A DNA stretch of 64,000 nt, from contig NZ_CP107921.1 of the NCBI RefSeq assembly GCF_036014215.1, positions 977,501-1,041,500 of the forward strand, in the 5' to 3' direction. Numbering within the stretch: position 1 is the first letter of the stretch; each line of letters opens with the position of its first letter. This document shows positions 1 through 9,018 of this stretch, one piece after another. Source of the DNA: Streptomyces sp. NBC_00440. GTDB lineage: Bacteria; Actinomycetota; Actinomycetes; Streptomycetales; Streptomycetaceae. Below the pieces are notes generated by a model. It did not search any database. It was not told the DNA's origin and was given only the letters and a program-made list of their open reading frames with translations. Position numbers and translations under genes: made by a program.

Positions 1-235
1 ATAGGCCGCGGGCTCATCCTTCACCGCCGGAGCTTTCAACCCCCTCCCATGCAGGAGAAGGTATTATCCGGTATTAGACCCCGTTTCCAGGGCTTGTCCC
101 AGAGTGAAGGGCAGATTGCCCACGTGTTACTCACCCGTTCGCCACTAATCCACCCCGAAAGGCTTCATCGTTCGACTTGCATGTGTTAAGCACGCCGCCA
201 GCGTTCGTCCTGAGCCAGGATCAAACTCTCCGTGA
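1..235 (-). rRNA. rrs: 16S ribosomal RNA, 5' part (gene runs off the window)
   Basis: The reverse complement begins with the universal bacterial 16S 5' sequence AGAGTTTGATCCTGGCTCAG (at 230-211) and continues into the conserved stretch GACGAACGCTGGCGGCGTGC. The gene enters the window from its 5' end and is cut at base 1, so only about 235 nt are present. The mature 5' end is placed near 235 by comparison with known 16S starts and may be a few bases off. The actinobacterial character of the sequence fits Streptomyces. Confidence 0.98.
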
Positions 236-660
236 ATGTTTACCCGTAATCGGGTGCACATCGCGTTGAGCGGGACAATCGACCGGAATAAGGCCGACTG
301 TCCACAGCGTCCTCGCTGTGTGTTGCCCACCCCGTACCCGAAGGCCGGAATGGGACTTTTTCAAAGGAACCACCAACCCACCAGAGGTGGGCCGGGGTAT
401 CAACATATCTGGCGTTGACTTTTGGCACGCTGTTGAGTTCTCAAGGAACGGACGCTTCCTTTGTACTCACCCTCTCGGGCTTTCCTCCGGGCTTTTCCCT
501 TCGGTCTTGCGTTTCCGACTCTATCAGACTCTTTCGTGTCCGATTCCCGGTCGGCCGGGCTCGCTTTCCAGTTCTTCGCTTTCGCGTTTCCCTTTCCGGC
601 GGTTCCGACTCTATCAGTCCTTTTCTCTCGCTCCGACCACTATTTCTGCGGGCATGCGGA
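236..660 (-). promoter_or_regulatory. rRNA operon leader and probable tandem promoters
   Basis: No gene is visible between the 16S 5' end and crr. On the minus strand this is the rRNA upstream region. At 446-424 it carries CCTTGAGAACTCAACAGCG, the antitermination/processing leader motif typical of actinobacterial rrn operons. A 15-base element CTGATAGAGTCGGAA occurs twice (527-513 and 617-603). TAGAGT inside it matches a -10 hexamer, so these look like two of the tandem rrn promoters known in Streptomyces. No convincing -35 is visible at either copy, so start points are not assigned. Confidence 0.6.
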
Positions 661-828
661 AATAGAATGCGGTTGAGATTCTTGGGCTGATCGAGAGACT
701 GCAGACCCCCGACTCGAAGTCGTGACGGGGCCAGGCAGGAGTACGACAGTACAGCTCGCCAAGGGGCCAGGCAAATCGCTTGCGTGGTACCCCGGGGTCT
801 GTCAACCCGCCGCTCCAGTGCGGAACCG

Positions 829-840
829 GGACTTATTATG
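829..840 (+). promoter_or_regulatory. possible -10 region of the crr-ptsI promoter
   Basis: TATTAT at 834-839 resembles a -10 hexamer and lies about 45 bases before the crr start. No good -35 is found 16-18 bases upstream. The region is shared with divergent rRNA transcription. I looked for a DasR-type TGGTCTAGACCA palindrome here because DasR controls PTS genes in Streptomyces, and did not find a convincing one. Confidence 0.3.
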
Positions 841-884
841 ACTTACCCTGCTGAAACAGTACGCCGCCCTCTGAGAGGCCCCAC

Positions 885-1334
885 ATGACCAGCGTGACAT
901 CCCCGCTCGCCGGACGCGCGATTGGACTGGCCGCGGTGCCGGACCCCGTCTTCTCCGGTGCGATGGTGGGCCCGGGCACTGCCATCGACCCCGTACGCGA
1001 GCCCTCGGACGCGGTGGCACCCGTCGACGGGATCGTGGTCTCCCTGCATCCTCATGCTTTCGTCGTCGTCGACGGGGAGGGGCACGGAGTACTGACGCAC
1101 CTCGGTATCGACACCGTTCAGCTCAACGGCGAGGGCTTCGAACTGCTCGTCAACAAGGGGGACACCGTGACGCGCGGGCAGGCCATGGTGCGCTGGGATC
1201 CGGTCGCGGTCGAGGCCGCCGGAAAGTCCCCCATCTGCCCGGTCGTCGCGCTGGAGGCCACCGCCGATTCCCTCTCGGACGTTGTGGAGAGCGGCGACGT
1301 CGCGGCCGGCGGGTCGCTCTTCAGCTGGCAGTGA
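885..1334 (+). CDS. crr: PTS glucose-type enzyme IIA (EIIA-Glc, Crr)
   Basis: A 149-residue soluble phosphocarrier of the phosphoenolpyruvate:sugar phosphotransferase system. It takes phosphate from HPr and passes it to sugar-specific IIB domains. The family core is clear: PVDGIVVSLHPHAF near residue 45 and the active-site segment THLGIDTVQLNGEGF near residues 70-85, whose histidine is the phosphorylated residue. Length is normal for a stand-alone IIA. GAGAGG lies about 6 bases before the ATG. ptsI follows 77 bases downstream on the same strand, the usual Streptomyces crr-ptsI operon. HPr is not in this window. Confidence 0.96.
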   Translation: MTSVTSPLAGRAIGLAAVPDPVFSGAMVGPGTAIDPVREPSDAVAPVDGIVVSLHPHAFVVVDGEGHGVLTHLGIDTVQLNGEGFELLVNKGDTVTRGQAMVRWDPVAVEAAGKSPICPVVALEATADSLSDVVESGDVAAGGSLFSWQ

Positions 1335-1411
1335 CACCGGCGCCGTGACAGCGGTGCATCGGCCAACCACCCCGGCGCCGGAGTGCGCCGCGACAGACGG
1401 AGACGGGTGAC

Positions 1412-3082
1412 ATGCAGACAACGCTGCGAGGCGTCGGCGTGAGCCACGGTGTGGCCATCGGCGAGGTCAGGCACATGGGTACGGCCGTTCTCGAACCGCC
1501 TGCCAAGCAGATCCCGGCGGAGGACGCGGAACGTGAACAGGGCCGTGCCCGGCAGGCCGTGAAAGCTGTGGCCGCCGACCTGATCGCGCGGGGAAATCTG
1601 GCCGGCGGCGAGGCGCAGCACGTGCTGGAGGCGCAGGCCATGATGGCCCAGGACCCGGAGCTCATCGCCGATGTCGACCGGCGTATCGCCGTGGGCAGCT
1701 CGGCCGAGCGCGGGGTGTACGACGCGTTCGCCTCGTACCGGGCGCTGCTGGCCGGTGCCGGTGAGTATCTCGCGGGCCGGGTCGCGGACCTGGACGATGT
1801 GCGGAACCGTATCGTCGCGCGGCTGCTGGGTGTCCCGATGCCGGGTGTGCCCGACAGCGATGAGCCCTATGTACTGATCGCCCGGGATCTCGCTCCCGCG
1901 GACACCGCGCTGCTCGACCCCGCGCTGGTGCTCGGTTTCGTGACCGAGGAGGGCGGGCCCACCAGCCACAGCGCCATCCTGGCCCGGGCACTCGGTGTAC
2001 CGGCCGTCGTGGCCCTGCCCGGTGCGGGTGAGCTGGCCGAGGGCACCGTCGTGGCCGTCGACGGCAGTACGGGAGAGATCTTCGTCCGGCCCAGCGACGA
2101 GAAGCGGGCCGAGTTGGTGTCCGCGGCCGCCGCCCGCAAGGCCGCGCTGTCCGCTTCGACCGGTCCCGGGGCGACGTCCGACGGCCACAAGGTGCCGCTG
2201 CTGGCCAATATCGGCGGGCCGGACGATGTCGCCGCAGCACTGGAGGCGGGCGCCGAGGGCGTCGGCCTCTTCCGTACCGAGTTCCTGTTCCTGGACGACT
2301 CCGCGAAGGCGCCGTCGGAGGCGAAGCAGGTCGAGGCGTACCGCTCGGTGCTGGAGGCGTTTCCGGAGAGCCGGGTTGTGGTGCGGGTGCTGGACGCCGG
2401 GGCCGACAAGCCGCTGGACTTCCTGACGCCGGCCGACGAGCCGAACCCCGCCCTCGGTGTGCGGGGGCTTCGGTCGCTCCTCGACCACCCCGATGTGCTG
2501 CGGGCCCAGTTGACCGCGCTGGCCAGGGCAGTTGAGGGGCTGCCGGTGTATCTGGAGGTCATGGCGCCGATGGTGGCGGACCGGGCCGATGCCAAGGCGT
2601 TCGCCGACGCCTGCCGCGAGGCGGGGCTGCACGCGAAGTTCGGCGCGATGGTGGAGATCCCGTCCGCCGCGCTGCGGGCGCGGTCCATCCTCCGCGAGGT
2701 CGAGTTCCTTTCGCTGGGCACCAACGACCTGGCGCAGTACACCTTCGCGGCGGACCGGCAGGTCGGTGCGGTGTCCCGGCTGCAGGATCCGTGGCAGCCC
2801 GCGCTGCTCGACCTGGTGTCGATGGCCGCCGAGGCCGCGAAGGCCGAGGCCAAGAGCTGTGGTGTCTGCGGTGAGGCCGCCTCCGATCCGACGCTGGCAT
2901 GTGTGCTGACCGGTCTCGGTGTGACCAGCCTTTCCATGGGTGCGGCCGCCATTCCGTACGTCCGCACGACGCTGGCGCAGCACACGCTCGCCCAGTGCGA
3001 GCGTGCGGCTGCCGCGGCGCGCGCCGCGGACTCGGCGGACGAAGCACGGCTGGCCGCTCAGGCGGTGCTGTCCGGCGAGTAG
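1412..3082 (+). CDS. ptsI: phosphoenolpyruvate-protein phosphotransferase (PTS enzyme I)
   Basis: A 556-residue enzyme I, the PEP-dependent first step of the PTS that phosphorylates HPr. The N-terminal phosphohistidine domain contains GGPTSHSAILARALGVPAVV near residue 185, with the active-site histidine in TSHS. The C-terminal PEP-binding barrel has the signatures SLGTNDLAQYTFAADR and the catalytic cysteine region SCGVCGEAA. Length and domain order match canonical EI. It lies downstream of crr, probably co-transcribed, and a hairpin terminator follows. Cytoplasmic. Confidence 0.97.
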   Translation: MQTTLRGVGVSHGVAIGEVRHMGTAVLEPPAKQIPAEDAEREQGRARQAVKAVAADLIARGNLAGGEAQHVLEAQAMMAQDPELIADVDRRIAVGSSAERGVYDAFASYRALLAGAGEYLAGRVADLDDVRNRIVARLLGVPMPGVPDSDEPYVLIARDLAPADTALLDPALVLGFVTEEGGPTSHSAILARALGVPAVVALPGAGELAEGTVVAVDGSTGEIFVRPSDEKRAELVSAAAARKAALSASTGPGATSDGHKVPLLANIGGPDDVAAALEAGAEGVGLFRTEFLFLDDSAKAPSEAKQVEAYRSVLEAFPESRVVVRVLDAGADKPLDFLTPADEPNPALGVRGLRSLLDHPDVLRAQLTALARAVEGLPVYLEVMAPMVADRADAKAFADACREAGLHAKFGAMVEIPSAALRARSILREVEFLSLGTNDLAQYTFAADRQVGAVSRLQDPWQPALLDLVSMAAEAAKAEAKSCGVCGEAASDPTLACVLTGLGVTSLSMGAAAIPYVRTTLAQHTLAQCERAAAAARAADSADEARLAAQAVLSGE

Positions 3083-3118
3083 TCGCGCGGTTCCGGCGCC
3101 CGGTGGTGTGGTGTTGTT

Positions 3119-3156
3119 CGAGGGGCTTCCTGCCGTGTCCGGCCGGGAGCCCCTCG
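3119..3156 (+). terminator. hairpin terminator after ptsI
   Basis: A perfect 9-bp inverted repeat CGAGGGGCT (3119-3127) / AGCCCCTCG (3148-3156) with a 20-base loop follows the ptsI stop by about 37 bases. It has no U tract, which is common for actinobacterial terminators. It lies between convergent genes and could serve both. Confidence 0.6.
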
Positions 3157-3195
3157 GGCGTCGGTGGTCGGTGATCAGGAGTCAGAGGTCAGAGG

Positions 3196-4080
3196 TCAGT
3201 GGTGCGGGTCGTCCTCCGGGATCACGTATCCGGCGCAGTAGTCGACGCCCGGTTCCGGGGCCACCGGGTCGCCGGTGTCGGCGTCGGTGCAGTAGGCGCT
3301 GAACACCTCGCCCGCGGTGAGCGGTTGCAGTCGGCCTCGGTGGAGCCGCCAGCCGCGGACCGTGTCATCCTGGCCCGGCACCGTCGTACGGATGACAATC
3401 CCGCCGGGGCTTTCCAGAGCCATACCGGCGGCGAGCACGGTCACGAAGGCCATGCCTTCCGCGCGGTCGAGCCGGGTGCGGGGGCCTTCGCCCCTCTCTG
3501 CGTGCAGGACGGCGAGGAGCGGTTCGTCCTCGGCGGGAATGCTGCAGACGAGATGGTGGACCCCGGGGCCCGCCCCGTCCAGCAGGCTCTTCAGTGCGCG
3601 GGAGGCCCGGTCGAACGATGTCGCGCCGATGTCCTGGCCGCAGTCGGCGCACTCCCCCGCTTCGGCCAGCACCATCGTCGCGTACTCCAGAGTGGCCCGG
3701 CACACTGCGGCGTTGATGAGGAGCGGGACCAGCCGGTCGATGGGCTGTCCGGTGTACTGGACGGTCGCCCCGTCCGCCGCGATGCCCGCGGTGAAGCGCG
3801 TCCGGCTGTCCGCCGAGTCCGGGTCGAGCCCGGCCGCCGTGCAGAACTCCTCGTACTCCTCGGGGTCGAAGAGAGCGACCGTCGTGTGCACCTCCTCGGC
3901 GGTGAGGGCCCGCAGCAGGCCCTCGACCTGCTGGAGGTAGGCCGTGTGGTCGTCGAAGGTGAAGGTGCGGTAGCGCCGCATCACCGCGAAGTCCTGCTCG
4001 TCGGCCAGCAGGCCGACGGTGCTCGGTGCTTCGCGGCGCAGTGCGTGCCGCATGGATCCGGTCCGGTGTGTCTGCGCCAT
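3196..4080 (-). CDS. conserved hypothetical protein
   Basis: A 294-residue soluble protein of unknown function. The ATG at 4080 is preferred over an upstream in-frame start because CAGGGGGA sits directly before it. The N-terminal part contains FAVMRRYRTFTFDDHTAYLQQVE and an acidic stretch. A CADC pair near residue 145 could be a metal site, but only two cysteines are close together. No signal peptide or membrane segment is visible. I do not recognise a named family; it looks like a Streptomyces lineage protein. It ends head-on to ptsI, and the MFS gene lies 22 bases upstream on the same strand, so the two may form an operon. Confidence 0.75.
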   Translation of the reverse strand: MAQTHRTGSMRHALRREAPSTVGLLADEQDFAVMRRYRTFTFDDHTAYLQQVEGLLRALTAEEVHTTVALFDPEEYEEFCTAAGLDPDSADSRTRFTAGIAADGATVQYTGQPIDRLVPLLINAAVCRATLEYATMVLAEAGECADCGQDIGATSFDRASRALKSLLDGAGPGVHHLVCSIPAEDEPLLAVLHAERGEGPRTRLDRAEGMAFVTVLAAGMALESPGGIVIRTTVPGQDDTVRGWRLHRGRLQPLTAGEVFSAYCTDADTGDPVAPEPGVDYCAGYVIPEDDPHH

Positions 4081-4102
4081 GACTCCCCCTGAGCGCGCTC
4101 GA

Positions 4103-5407
4103 TCAGTGCTCACTCACAGTAGCCGGGGGCACTGACAACGCCGTTGCGGACAGCCGGGTCCGCACCAGACGGCTCTGCGCCGCGCAGGTCGCTACGACAC
4201 CTGCGGCGAGTACGGGCCATCCCAGCGGACCTGCGGCGATCACCGCGGTGACGAGCAGGGGCCCGCCGCTGCGCTGGGCGGACTGGGCGAGCCCGTGCAC
4301 CCCGAGGTAGGCGCCCTGCGCCTCGTCGTCGGCGAGGGTGACCGAGAGTTCCCAGGAGGCCGTGGCGTGCAGCATCTCGGCGACGGTCAGCGCGATCGCG
4401 GCGAGGATCAGCGCGGTGACGGCTGCCCAGGTGCCGCCGTGCGACGAAGCGGTCATCGCGAGGCAGCCGGCCGTGAAGGAGCCGGCGAGCGGCATCAGGA
4501 GGGTGCGGGCCGTCTGCGGGGTGGAGGCGAACCGGCTGAGCGGCACCTGGCAGAAGACGACCATGACGCAGTTGAGGACCATCAGCAGGGGCGCCAGGCC
4601 GTGCGGGGCCGTGGTGGCGTGGACGATCCACAGCGGCATCCCGACCTGCAGCACGGCGTCGTCCAGGAAGAGCATCGTCTCGGTCGCGGTGAAGAGGAGG
4701 TACGTGCGGTCGCGCCAGGGGTTGGGCGGCGGGGCGGCGAGGGCCGGTTCCTCCGAACCTGTGACGACCGGACCCGTACCGGCCGAACCCGTGACGACCC
4801 GGGAGGGAGCCGGCGGTTCGGCGCAGCGCACGGTGAGGGCCGCGACCACGGCGTACGACACGGCGTTGCCGATGAGCAGGGCGTAGTAGGCGTGAGTGGT
4901 CCCGACGCCGAGGGTGACGGCCGCGGCGAGGCCGCCGATGGCCCAGCCCGCGTTGGAGACCGTGCGCTGGACCGCCTGGTAGCGGATGCGGTCGGCTCCG
5001 CCCACCCGGGCCGAGTAGAGCTTGGTGAGGACGTTGGACCCGCGGTCGCCGAGGCTGCCGACGGCGGAGTAGAGGAGCATCAGCGTGAAGCTGTGTGTGG
5101 TGAGCAGCGCGAGCAGGGCCAGTGCCTGCTGGACCTGGGCGGCCACCAGGACGCGGGTGAGGGGGAACCGGTCGGCGAGATGGCCGGCGAGCGGTGCGCC
5201 CGCGATGCCGGCGGCCCCCGAGACCCCCATGAGGATGCCGACCTGGGCGACCGAGAGGCCGGCGACAAGAGTGAAGTAGAGCGCGGCGGCGCCCATCCAG
5301 AGTCCGGTCCCCGCTTTGTTGATGAGGGCGATCCAGAGCATCCGGCGGCCGTCCTCGCCGCCCGGGATCCGTTCGTACAGTGCGGCTCGGCGCCGGCTCG
5401 TTTTCAT
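4103..5407 (-). CDS. MFS transporter (probable drug or metabolite exporter)
   Basis: A 434-residue major facilitator. About 12 hydrophobic segments are visible, with the typical loop 2-3 motif AGAPLAGHLADRFPLTR near residue 70. A Pro/Ala/Gly-rich cytoplasmic loop separates the two halves. The start ATG at 5407 has GGGGGAA just upstream. It is divergent from a MocR-type regulator, with only 45 bases between the start codons and a perfect 16-base inverted repeat in the gap, so the regulator very likely controls it. The substrate cannot be inferred. Confidence 0.85.
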   Translation of the reverse strand: MKTSRRRAALYERIPGGEDGRRMLWIALINKAGTGLWMGAAALYFTLVAGLSVAQVGILMGVSGAAGIAGAPLAGHLADRFPLTRVLVAAQVQQALALLALLTTHSFTLMLLYSAVGSLGDRGSNVLTKLYSARVGGADRIRYQAVQRTVSNAGWAIGGLAAAVTLGVGTTHAYYALLIGNAVSYAVVAALTVRCAEPPAPSRVVTGSAGTGPVVTGSEEPALAAPPPNPWRDRTYLLFTATETMLFLDDAVLQVGMPLWIVHATTAPHGLAPLLMVLNCVMVVFCQVPLSRFASTPQTARTLLMPLAGSFTAGCLAMTASSHGGTWAAVTALILAAIALTVAEMLHATASWELSVTLADDEAQGAYLGVHGLAQSAQRSGGPLLVTAVIAAGPLGWPVLAAGVVATCAAQSRLVRTRLSATALSVPPATVSEH

Positions 5408-5416
5408 TGTTCCCCC

Positions 5417-5445
5417 TTGACCAGACCTATGTACTGATACATACT
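5417..5445 (+). promoter_or_regulatory. promoter and operator palindrome between the MFS and MocR genes
   Basis: TATGTACTGATACATA (5428-5443) is a perfect 6-bp inverted repeat with a 4-base centre. TTGACC at 5417-5422 and CATACT at 5440-5445 are spaced by 17 bases and form a plausible plus-strand promoter. The operator overlaps the spacer and the -10, consistent with autorepression. The predicted start point coincides with the GTG at 5453, which would make the regulator mRNA leaderless. Confidence 0.5.
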
Positions 5446-5452
5446 CAGCTAC

Positions 5453-6772
5453 GTGGTAACACAATATGGGATCAGTGGTACGACGGCCAGGGACATTTCG
5501 GCCTCGGTCGAACAGGGCGTGACCGAGGGCCTGTTGGGCCCGGGAGACGCCCTGCCTCCGGTGCGCAGGCTTGCCGAGGGGCTCGGTGTGAGCCCGGGCA
5601 CGGTCGCGATGGCGTACCGGGAGCTGCGGCAGCGCGGCATCGTGATCACGCGCGGGCGGGGCGGCACGGTGGTGGCGCAGGCCCCGGCGGTGGGTTCGCG
5701 GCGACCGCCGAAGGTGCCGCCGGGGGTACGTGACCTGGCGGGCGGGTATCCGGACCCGGCGCTGCTCCCCGTACTGCTGCCGCCCGGGCGGGTCGACCCC
5801 GTACAGGGTTCGCACCGGGGTTCGCCGCGGCTGCCCGCCCTGGAGGAGCTGTCGCGGGAGTGGTTCGCGCGGGACGGGGTGCCGCACGAGCGGGTGACGT
5901 TCTCGCACGGGGCGCTCGACTGCATGGCCCGGCTGCTCTCGGTGGAGCTGAAACCGGGTGACACGGTCGCCGTCGAGGATCCGGGATTTCACCATCTCCT
6001 GGATCTCGTACCGGCGTTGGGGCTGCGGATCGCTCCGGTCGCGGTGGACGACGAGGGCATCCGCCCGGACGCCCTGCGCGCCGCGCTGCGGGCCGGTGCG
6101 CGCGCCGTGGTGTGCAGTCCGCGGGGGCAGAGTCCGGTCGGCGGCTGCTTCTCGGCTGCGCGCCGGGCGGCGCTCCTCGATGCGCTGGCGGGGTTTCCCG
6201 ATGTGCTGGTCGTCGAGGACGACCACAACGCCGATGTCGCGGGCGTGGCGCCGTTCCCGCTGGCTTCGGGCGGTCTGGCCCGCTGGGCGCAGGTGCGGAC
6301 CGTCTCCAAGCATCTGGGGATCGATCTGCGCTGGGCAGCGGTGGCCTGCGATGCGACGACGCTGGCCCGCCATGACGGCCGGATGCTGCTGACGTCCGGG
6401 TGGGTCAGCCATCTGCTGCAGGAGACGGTCGCGCGGGCCATGTCCGATGCGCCGGTGCGCACACTGGTCGAACGGGCCGGACGGACGTACACGGAGCGCA
6501 GGGGGGCCCTGGTCGCGCACCTCGCGGAACTGGGGATTCCGGCGCACGGGGCGAGCGGGCTCAATGTCTGGGTGCCGGTGCGGGACGAGTCCGCGGTGGT
6601 CAACGGTATGCGGTCGCGCGGCTGGTGGATCGCGGCGGGGGCGCGGTTCCGTATCGCGACTCCCCCGGCCGTACGGATCACGGTGGCCACCCTGACCGAG
6701 GCCGGAGCGGCCGCGCTGGCCTCGGACTTCGCGGAGGTGCTGGGCGAGTCCGAGGCCACGTACGGGGGCTGA
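5453..6772 (+). CDS. MocR-type (GntR wHTH + aminotransferase I) transcriptional regulator
   Basis: A 439-residue fusion of an N-terminal winged helix (LPPVRRLAEGLGVSPGTVA, about residues 30-50) and a fold-type I aminotransferase-like domain. The PLP lysine is in VRTVSKHLGIDLRWA. Family members bind PLP and usually control an adjacent transporter or B6 gene rather than catalyse transamination. GTG 5453 is chosen because the wHTH needs this length and a promoter ends right at it. No Shine-Dalgarno sequence is visible, in keeping with a leaderless transcript. The divergent MFS gene is the probable target. Confidence 0.88.
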   Translation: MVTQYGISGTTARDISASVEQGVTEGLLGPGDALPPVRRLAEGLGVSPGTVAMAYRELRQRGIVITRGRGGTVVAQAPAVGSRRPPKVPPGVRDLAGGYPDPALLPVLLPPGRVDPVQGSHRGSPRLPALEELSREWFARDGVPHERVTFSHGALDCMARLLSVELKPGDTVAVEDPGFHHLLDLVPALGLRIAPVAVDDEGIRPDALRAALRAGARAVVCSPRGQSPVGGCFSAARRAALLDALAGFPDVLVVEDDHNADVAGVAPFPLASGGLARWAQVRTVSKHLGIDLRWAAVACDATTLARHDGRMLLTSGWVSHLLQETVARAMSDAPVRTLVERAGRTYTERRGALVAHLAELGIPAHGASGLNVWVPVRDESAVVNGMRSRGWWIAAGARFRIATPPAVRITVATLTEAGAAALASDFAEVLGESEATYGG

Positions 6773-6837
6773 GGGTTCGGTCGTGCCGTGTTCGCAGAGC
6801 GTCCCTGGGCCGGCGGCGACGTCGTGAGCCGCAGTGG

Positions 6838-8811
6838 TCAGCCGCGGTCGCGGGCCAGCTTCTCGTAGAAGTGCAGCAGTTCGAGGTTGTCGACCGAGCC
6901 GGGGTTGACCGCCTTGTCGAGCGCCGCGCCCTGGAGCAGCCGTTTGACCGGAACCTCGATGCGCTTGCCGGTGAGGGTGTGCGGGACGCCGGGGACCTCG
7001 ATGATGTCGTCGGGTACATGGCGCGGCGACAGCTGCTCGCGGATCGTCTGCTTGATGCGCAGCCGCAGGCCGTCGTCGAGCGGGGTGCCCGGCGCGAGGT
7101 GGACGAAGAGCGGCATCCAGTAGCCGCCGTCGGGCTCTTCGACCCCGATGACCAGTGACTCGCGGATCTCGGGGAGCCGCTCGACCGCTTCGTAGATGTC
7201 GGCGGATCCCATCCGGACGCCCTGCCGGTTGAGAGTGGAGTCCGAGCGTCCGTGGATGATCACGGAGCCGTGTCCGGTGATCGTGATCCAGTCGCCGTGC
7301 CGCCAGACTCCGGGGTACGTCTCGAAGTAACTGCTCAGATAGCGGCTGCCGTCGGGGTCGTTCCAGAAGCAGATCGGCATGGACGGCATGGGGTTGGTGA
7401 CGACGAGTTCGCCGACCTCGTCGATGAGCGGCCTGCCCTGCGGGTCCCAGGCCTGGAGGTCGGTCCCGAGGCAGGCCGCCTGGAGTTCCCCGATGTGGAC
7501 CGGGAGGGTGGGCACGGCGCCCGCGAAGCAGCTGCACACGTCCGTACCGCCGCTGACCGAGGCGATCCAGAGATCCTCGCCCGCCGCTTCGTGGAGCCAG
7601 CGGAAGCCGTCGGGCGGCAGCGGGGAGCCGGTCGTCGCTACGCACTTGACGCGGGAGAGGTCGTGGTCGCGGGCGGGCTGGACGCCCGCCTTGCGGCAGG
7701 CCATGACATAGGCGGCGGACGTGCCGAACAGTGTTGTCCCGGTGGTTTCGGCGATGCGCCACTGCGCGTCGGTGCCCGGGAAGCCGGGGCTGCCGTCGTA
7801 CAGGACGATCGTGGTCCCGGTGAGCAGACCGGAGACGAGGAAGTTCCACATCATCCAGCCGGTGGAGGTGTACCAGAAGAAGCGGTCGCCGGGACCGAGG
7901 TCGCAGTGCAGGCCGAGCTGTTTGAGGTGCTCGATCAGGATGCCGCCCTGGGACTGCACGATGGCCTTGGGGAGTCCGGTCGTGCCCGATGAGTAGAGCA
8001 CCCAGAGCGGGTGGTCGAACGGGACCTGCTCGAACACCGGCTCCACGTCGCCGGAGGTGACGGTGGACCAGTCGAGCGCGCCGTCCGGGGCCGGGGTGCC
8101 GAGCAGCGGCACATGGATCACGGCGCGCAGGGTGGGCAGTTCGGCGCGGAGTTCGGCGACGGTGTCGCGCCGGTCGTGGGACTTGCCGCCGTAGCGGTAG
8201 CCGTCGACGGCGAACAGGACGACCGGTTCGACCTGCTGGAAACGGTCGAGGACGCTGCGGGCGCCGAAGTCGGGGGCGCAGGAGGTCCACACCGCGCCGA
8301 CCGCGGCGGTGGCGAGCAGCGCGGTGACGGCCTGCGGGATGTTGGGCAGGTAGCCGCTGACGCGGTCGCCGGGGCGTACGCCCAGTGCGCGCAGTTCGGC
8401 GGCGAGCGCTCCTACTTGGCGGCGCAGTTCGGACCAGCTGACGGCCTGCGGATCCTGGCTCTCGTCGACGTGCAGCAGGGCGGGCTCCTGCGCGCGGTCC
8501 GGGTCGGTGGCGGTCCGCAGGGCGTGTTCCGCGTAGTTGACGGTGGCTCCGGGGAACCACCGGGCGCCCGGCATGGAGCGGTCGGCGAGCACGCTCTCGT
8601 ACGGGGTCGTGAACCGGATGCCGAACCAGTCGGCGACCGCTTCCCAGAAGGTGGCGAGTTCCTCGACCGACCAGCGGTGCAGTGCCGCGTACCCGCCGTC
8701 CGCGGGTGCGCCGTACCGTTCGGCGGCCCACGCCTGGAAGCGGGTGATCCTGGCACCGTCGATCCGTTCCTGGCTGGGCTGCCAGAGGGGCGCGGTGTTC
8801 GATGGGTTCAT
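6838..8811 (-). CDS. acetoacetyl-CoA synthetase (acetoacetate-CoA ligase)
   Basis: A 657-residue member of the ANL adenylating family that converts acetoacetate, ATP and CoA to acetoacetyl-CoA, feeding ketone-body use or polyhydroxybutyrate/mevalonate-type metabolism. It has the N-terminal ACAS-type extension (GYAALHRWSVEELATFWEAV), the adenylation motif YSSGTTGLPKAIV, the A8-like core HGRSDSTLNRQGVRMG, and the C-terminal catalytic lysine motif near LTGKRIEVPVKRLL. LTGKRIEVPVK and overall length favour acetoacetate over acetate as substrate. Start ATG 8811 gives the standard N-terminus MNPSNTAPLWQPS. Transcribed divergently from the GH31 gene. Confidence 0.93.
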   Translation of the reverse strand: MNPSNTAPLWQPSQERIDGARITRFQAWAAERYGAPADGGYAALHRWSVEELATFWEAVADWFGIRFTTPYESVLADRSMPGARWFPGATVNYAEHALRTATDPDRAQEPALLHVDESQDPQAVSWSELRRQVGALAAELRALGVRPGDRVSGYLPNIPQAVTALLATAAVGAVWTSCAPDFGARSVLDRFQQVEPVVLFAVDGYRYGGKSHDRRDTVAELRAELPTLRAVIHVPLLGTPAPDGALDWSTVTSGDVEPVFEQVPFDHPLWVLYSSGTTGLPKAIVQSQGGILIEHLKQLGLHCDLGPGDRFFWYTSTGWMMWNFLVSGLLTGTTIVLYDGSPGFPGTDAQWRIAETTGTTLFGTSAAYVMACRKAGVQPARDHDLSRVKCVATTGSPLPPDGFRWLHEAAGEDLWIASVSGGTDVCSCFAGAVPTLPVHIGELQAACLGTDLQAWDPQGRPLIDEVGELVVTNPMPSMPICFWNDPDGSRYLSSYFETYPGVWRHGDWITITGHGSVIIHGRSDSTLNRQGVRMGSADIYEAVERLPEIRESLVIGVEEPDGGYWMPLFVHLAPGTPLDDGLRLRIKQTIREQLSPRHVPDDIIEVPGVPHTLTGKRIEVPVKRLLQGAALDKAVNPGSVDNLELLHFYEKLARDRG

Positions 8812-9018
8812 GGGGCGGCTCCCGGGCTGTACGCGTGGTGTCGCGTGTGGGCGCGCACGTGCGAGGGGTGTGCGCGTGACACGGCTGGCAGCGACGATGC
8901 CATGTGATCGTCCTGCGCACCAGGGCGGGCCGACCGGCGTCGGCATGGTGAACATCTGGTCAAGGGCGAGGTGAACGACGGTTGAACGGCCCTCGCGTCC
9001 CGGGGCCGGGGTGGCAGT

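Noticed and set aside
781..805. Possible DasR site and a minus-strand TTGACA before crr
   Set aside because: The sequence near TGGTACCCC does not fit the DasR palindrome, and the TTGACA has no -10 at the right distance.
1118..2983. 621-codon frame antisense to ptsI
   Set aside because: It is an exact shadow of ptsI; the protein has no recognisable domain.
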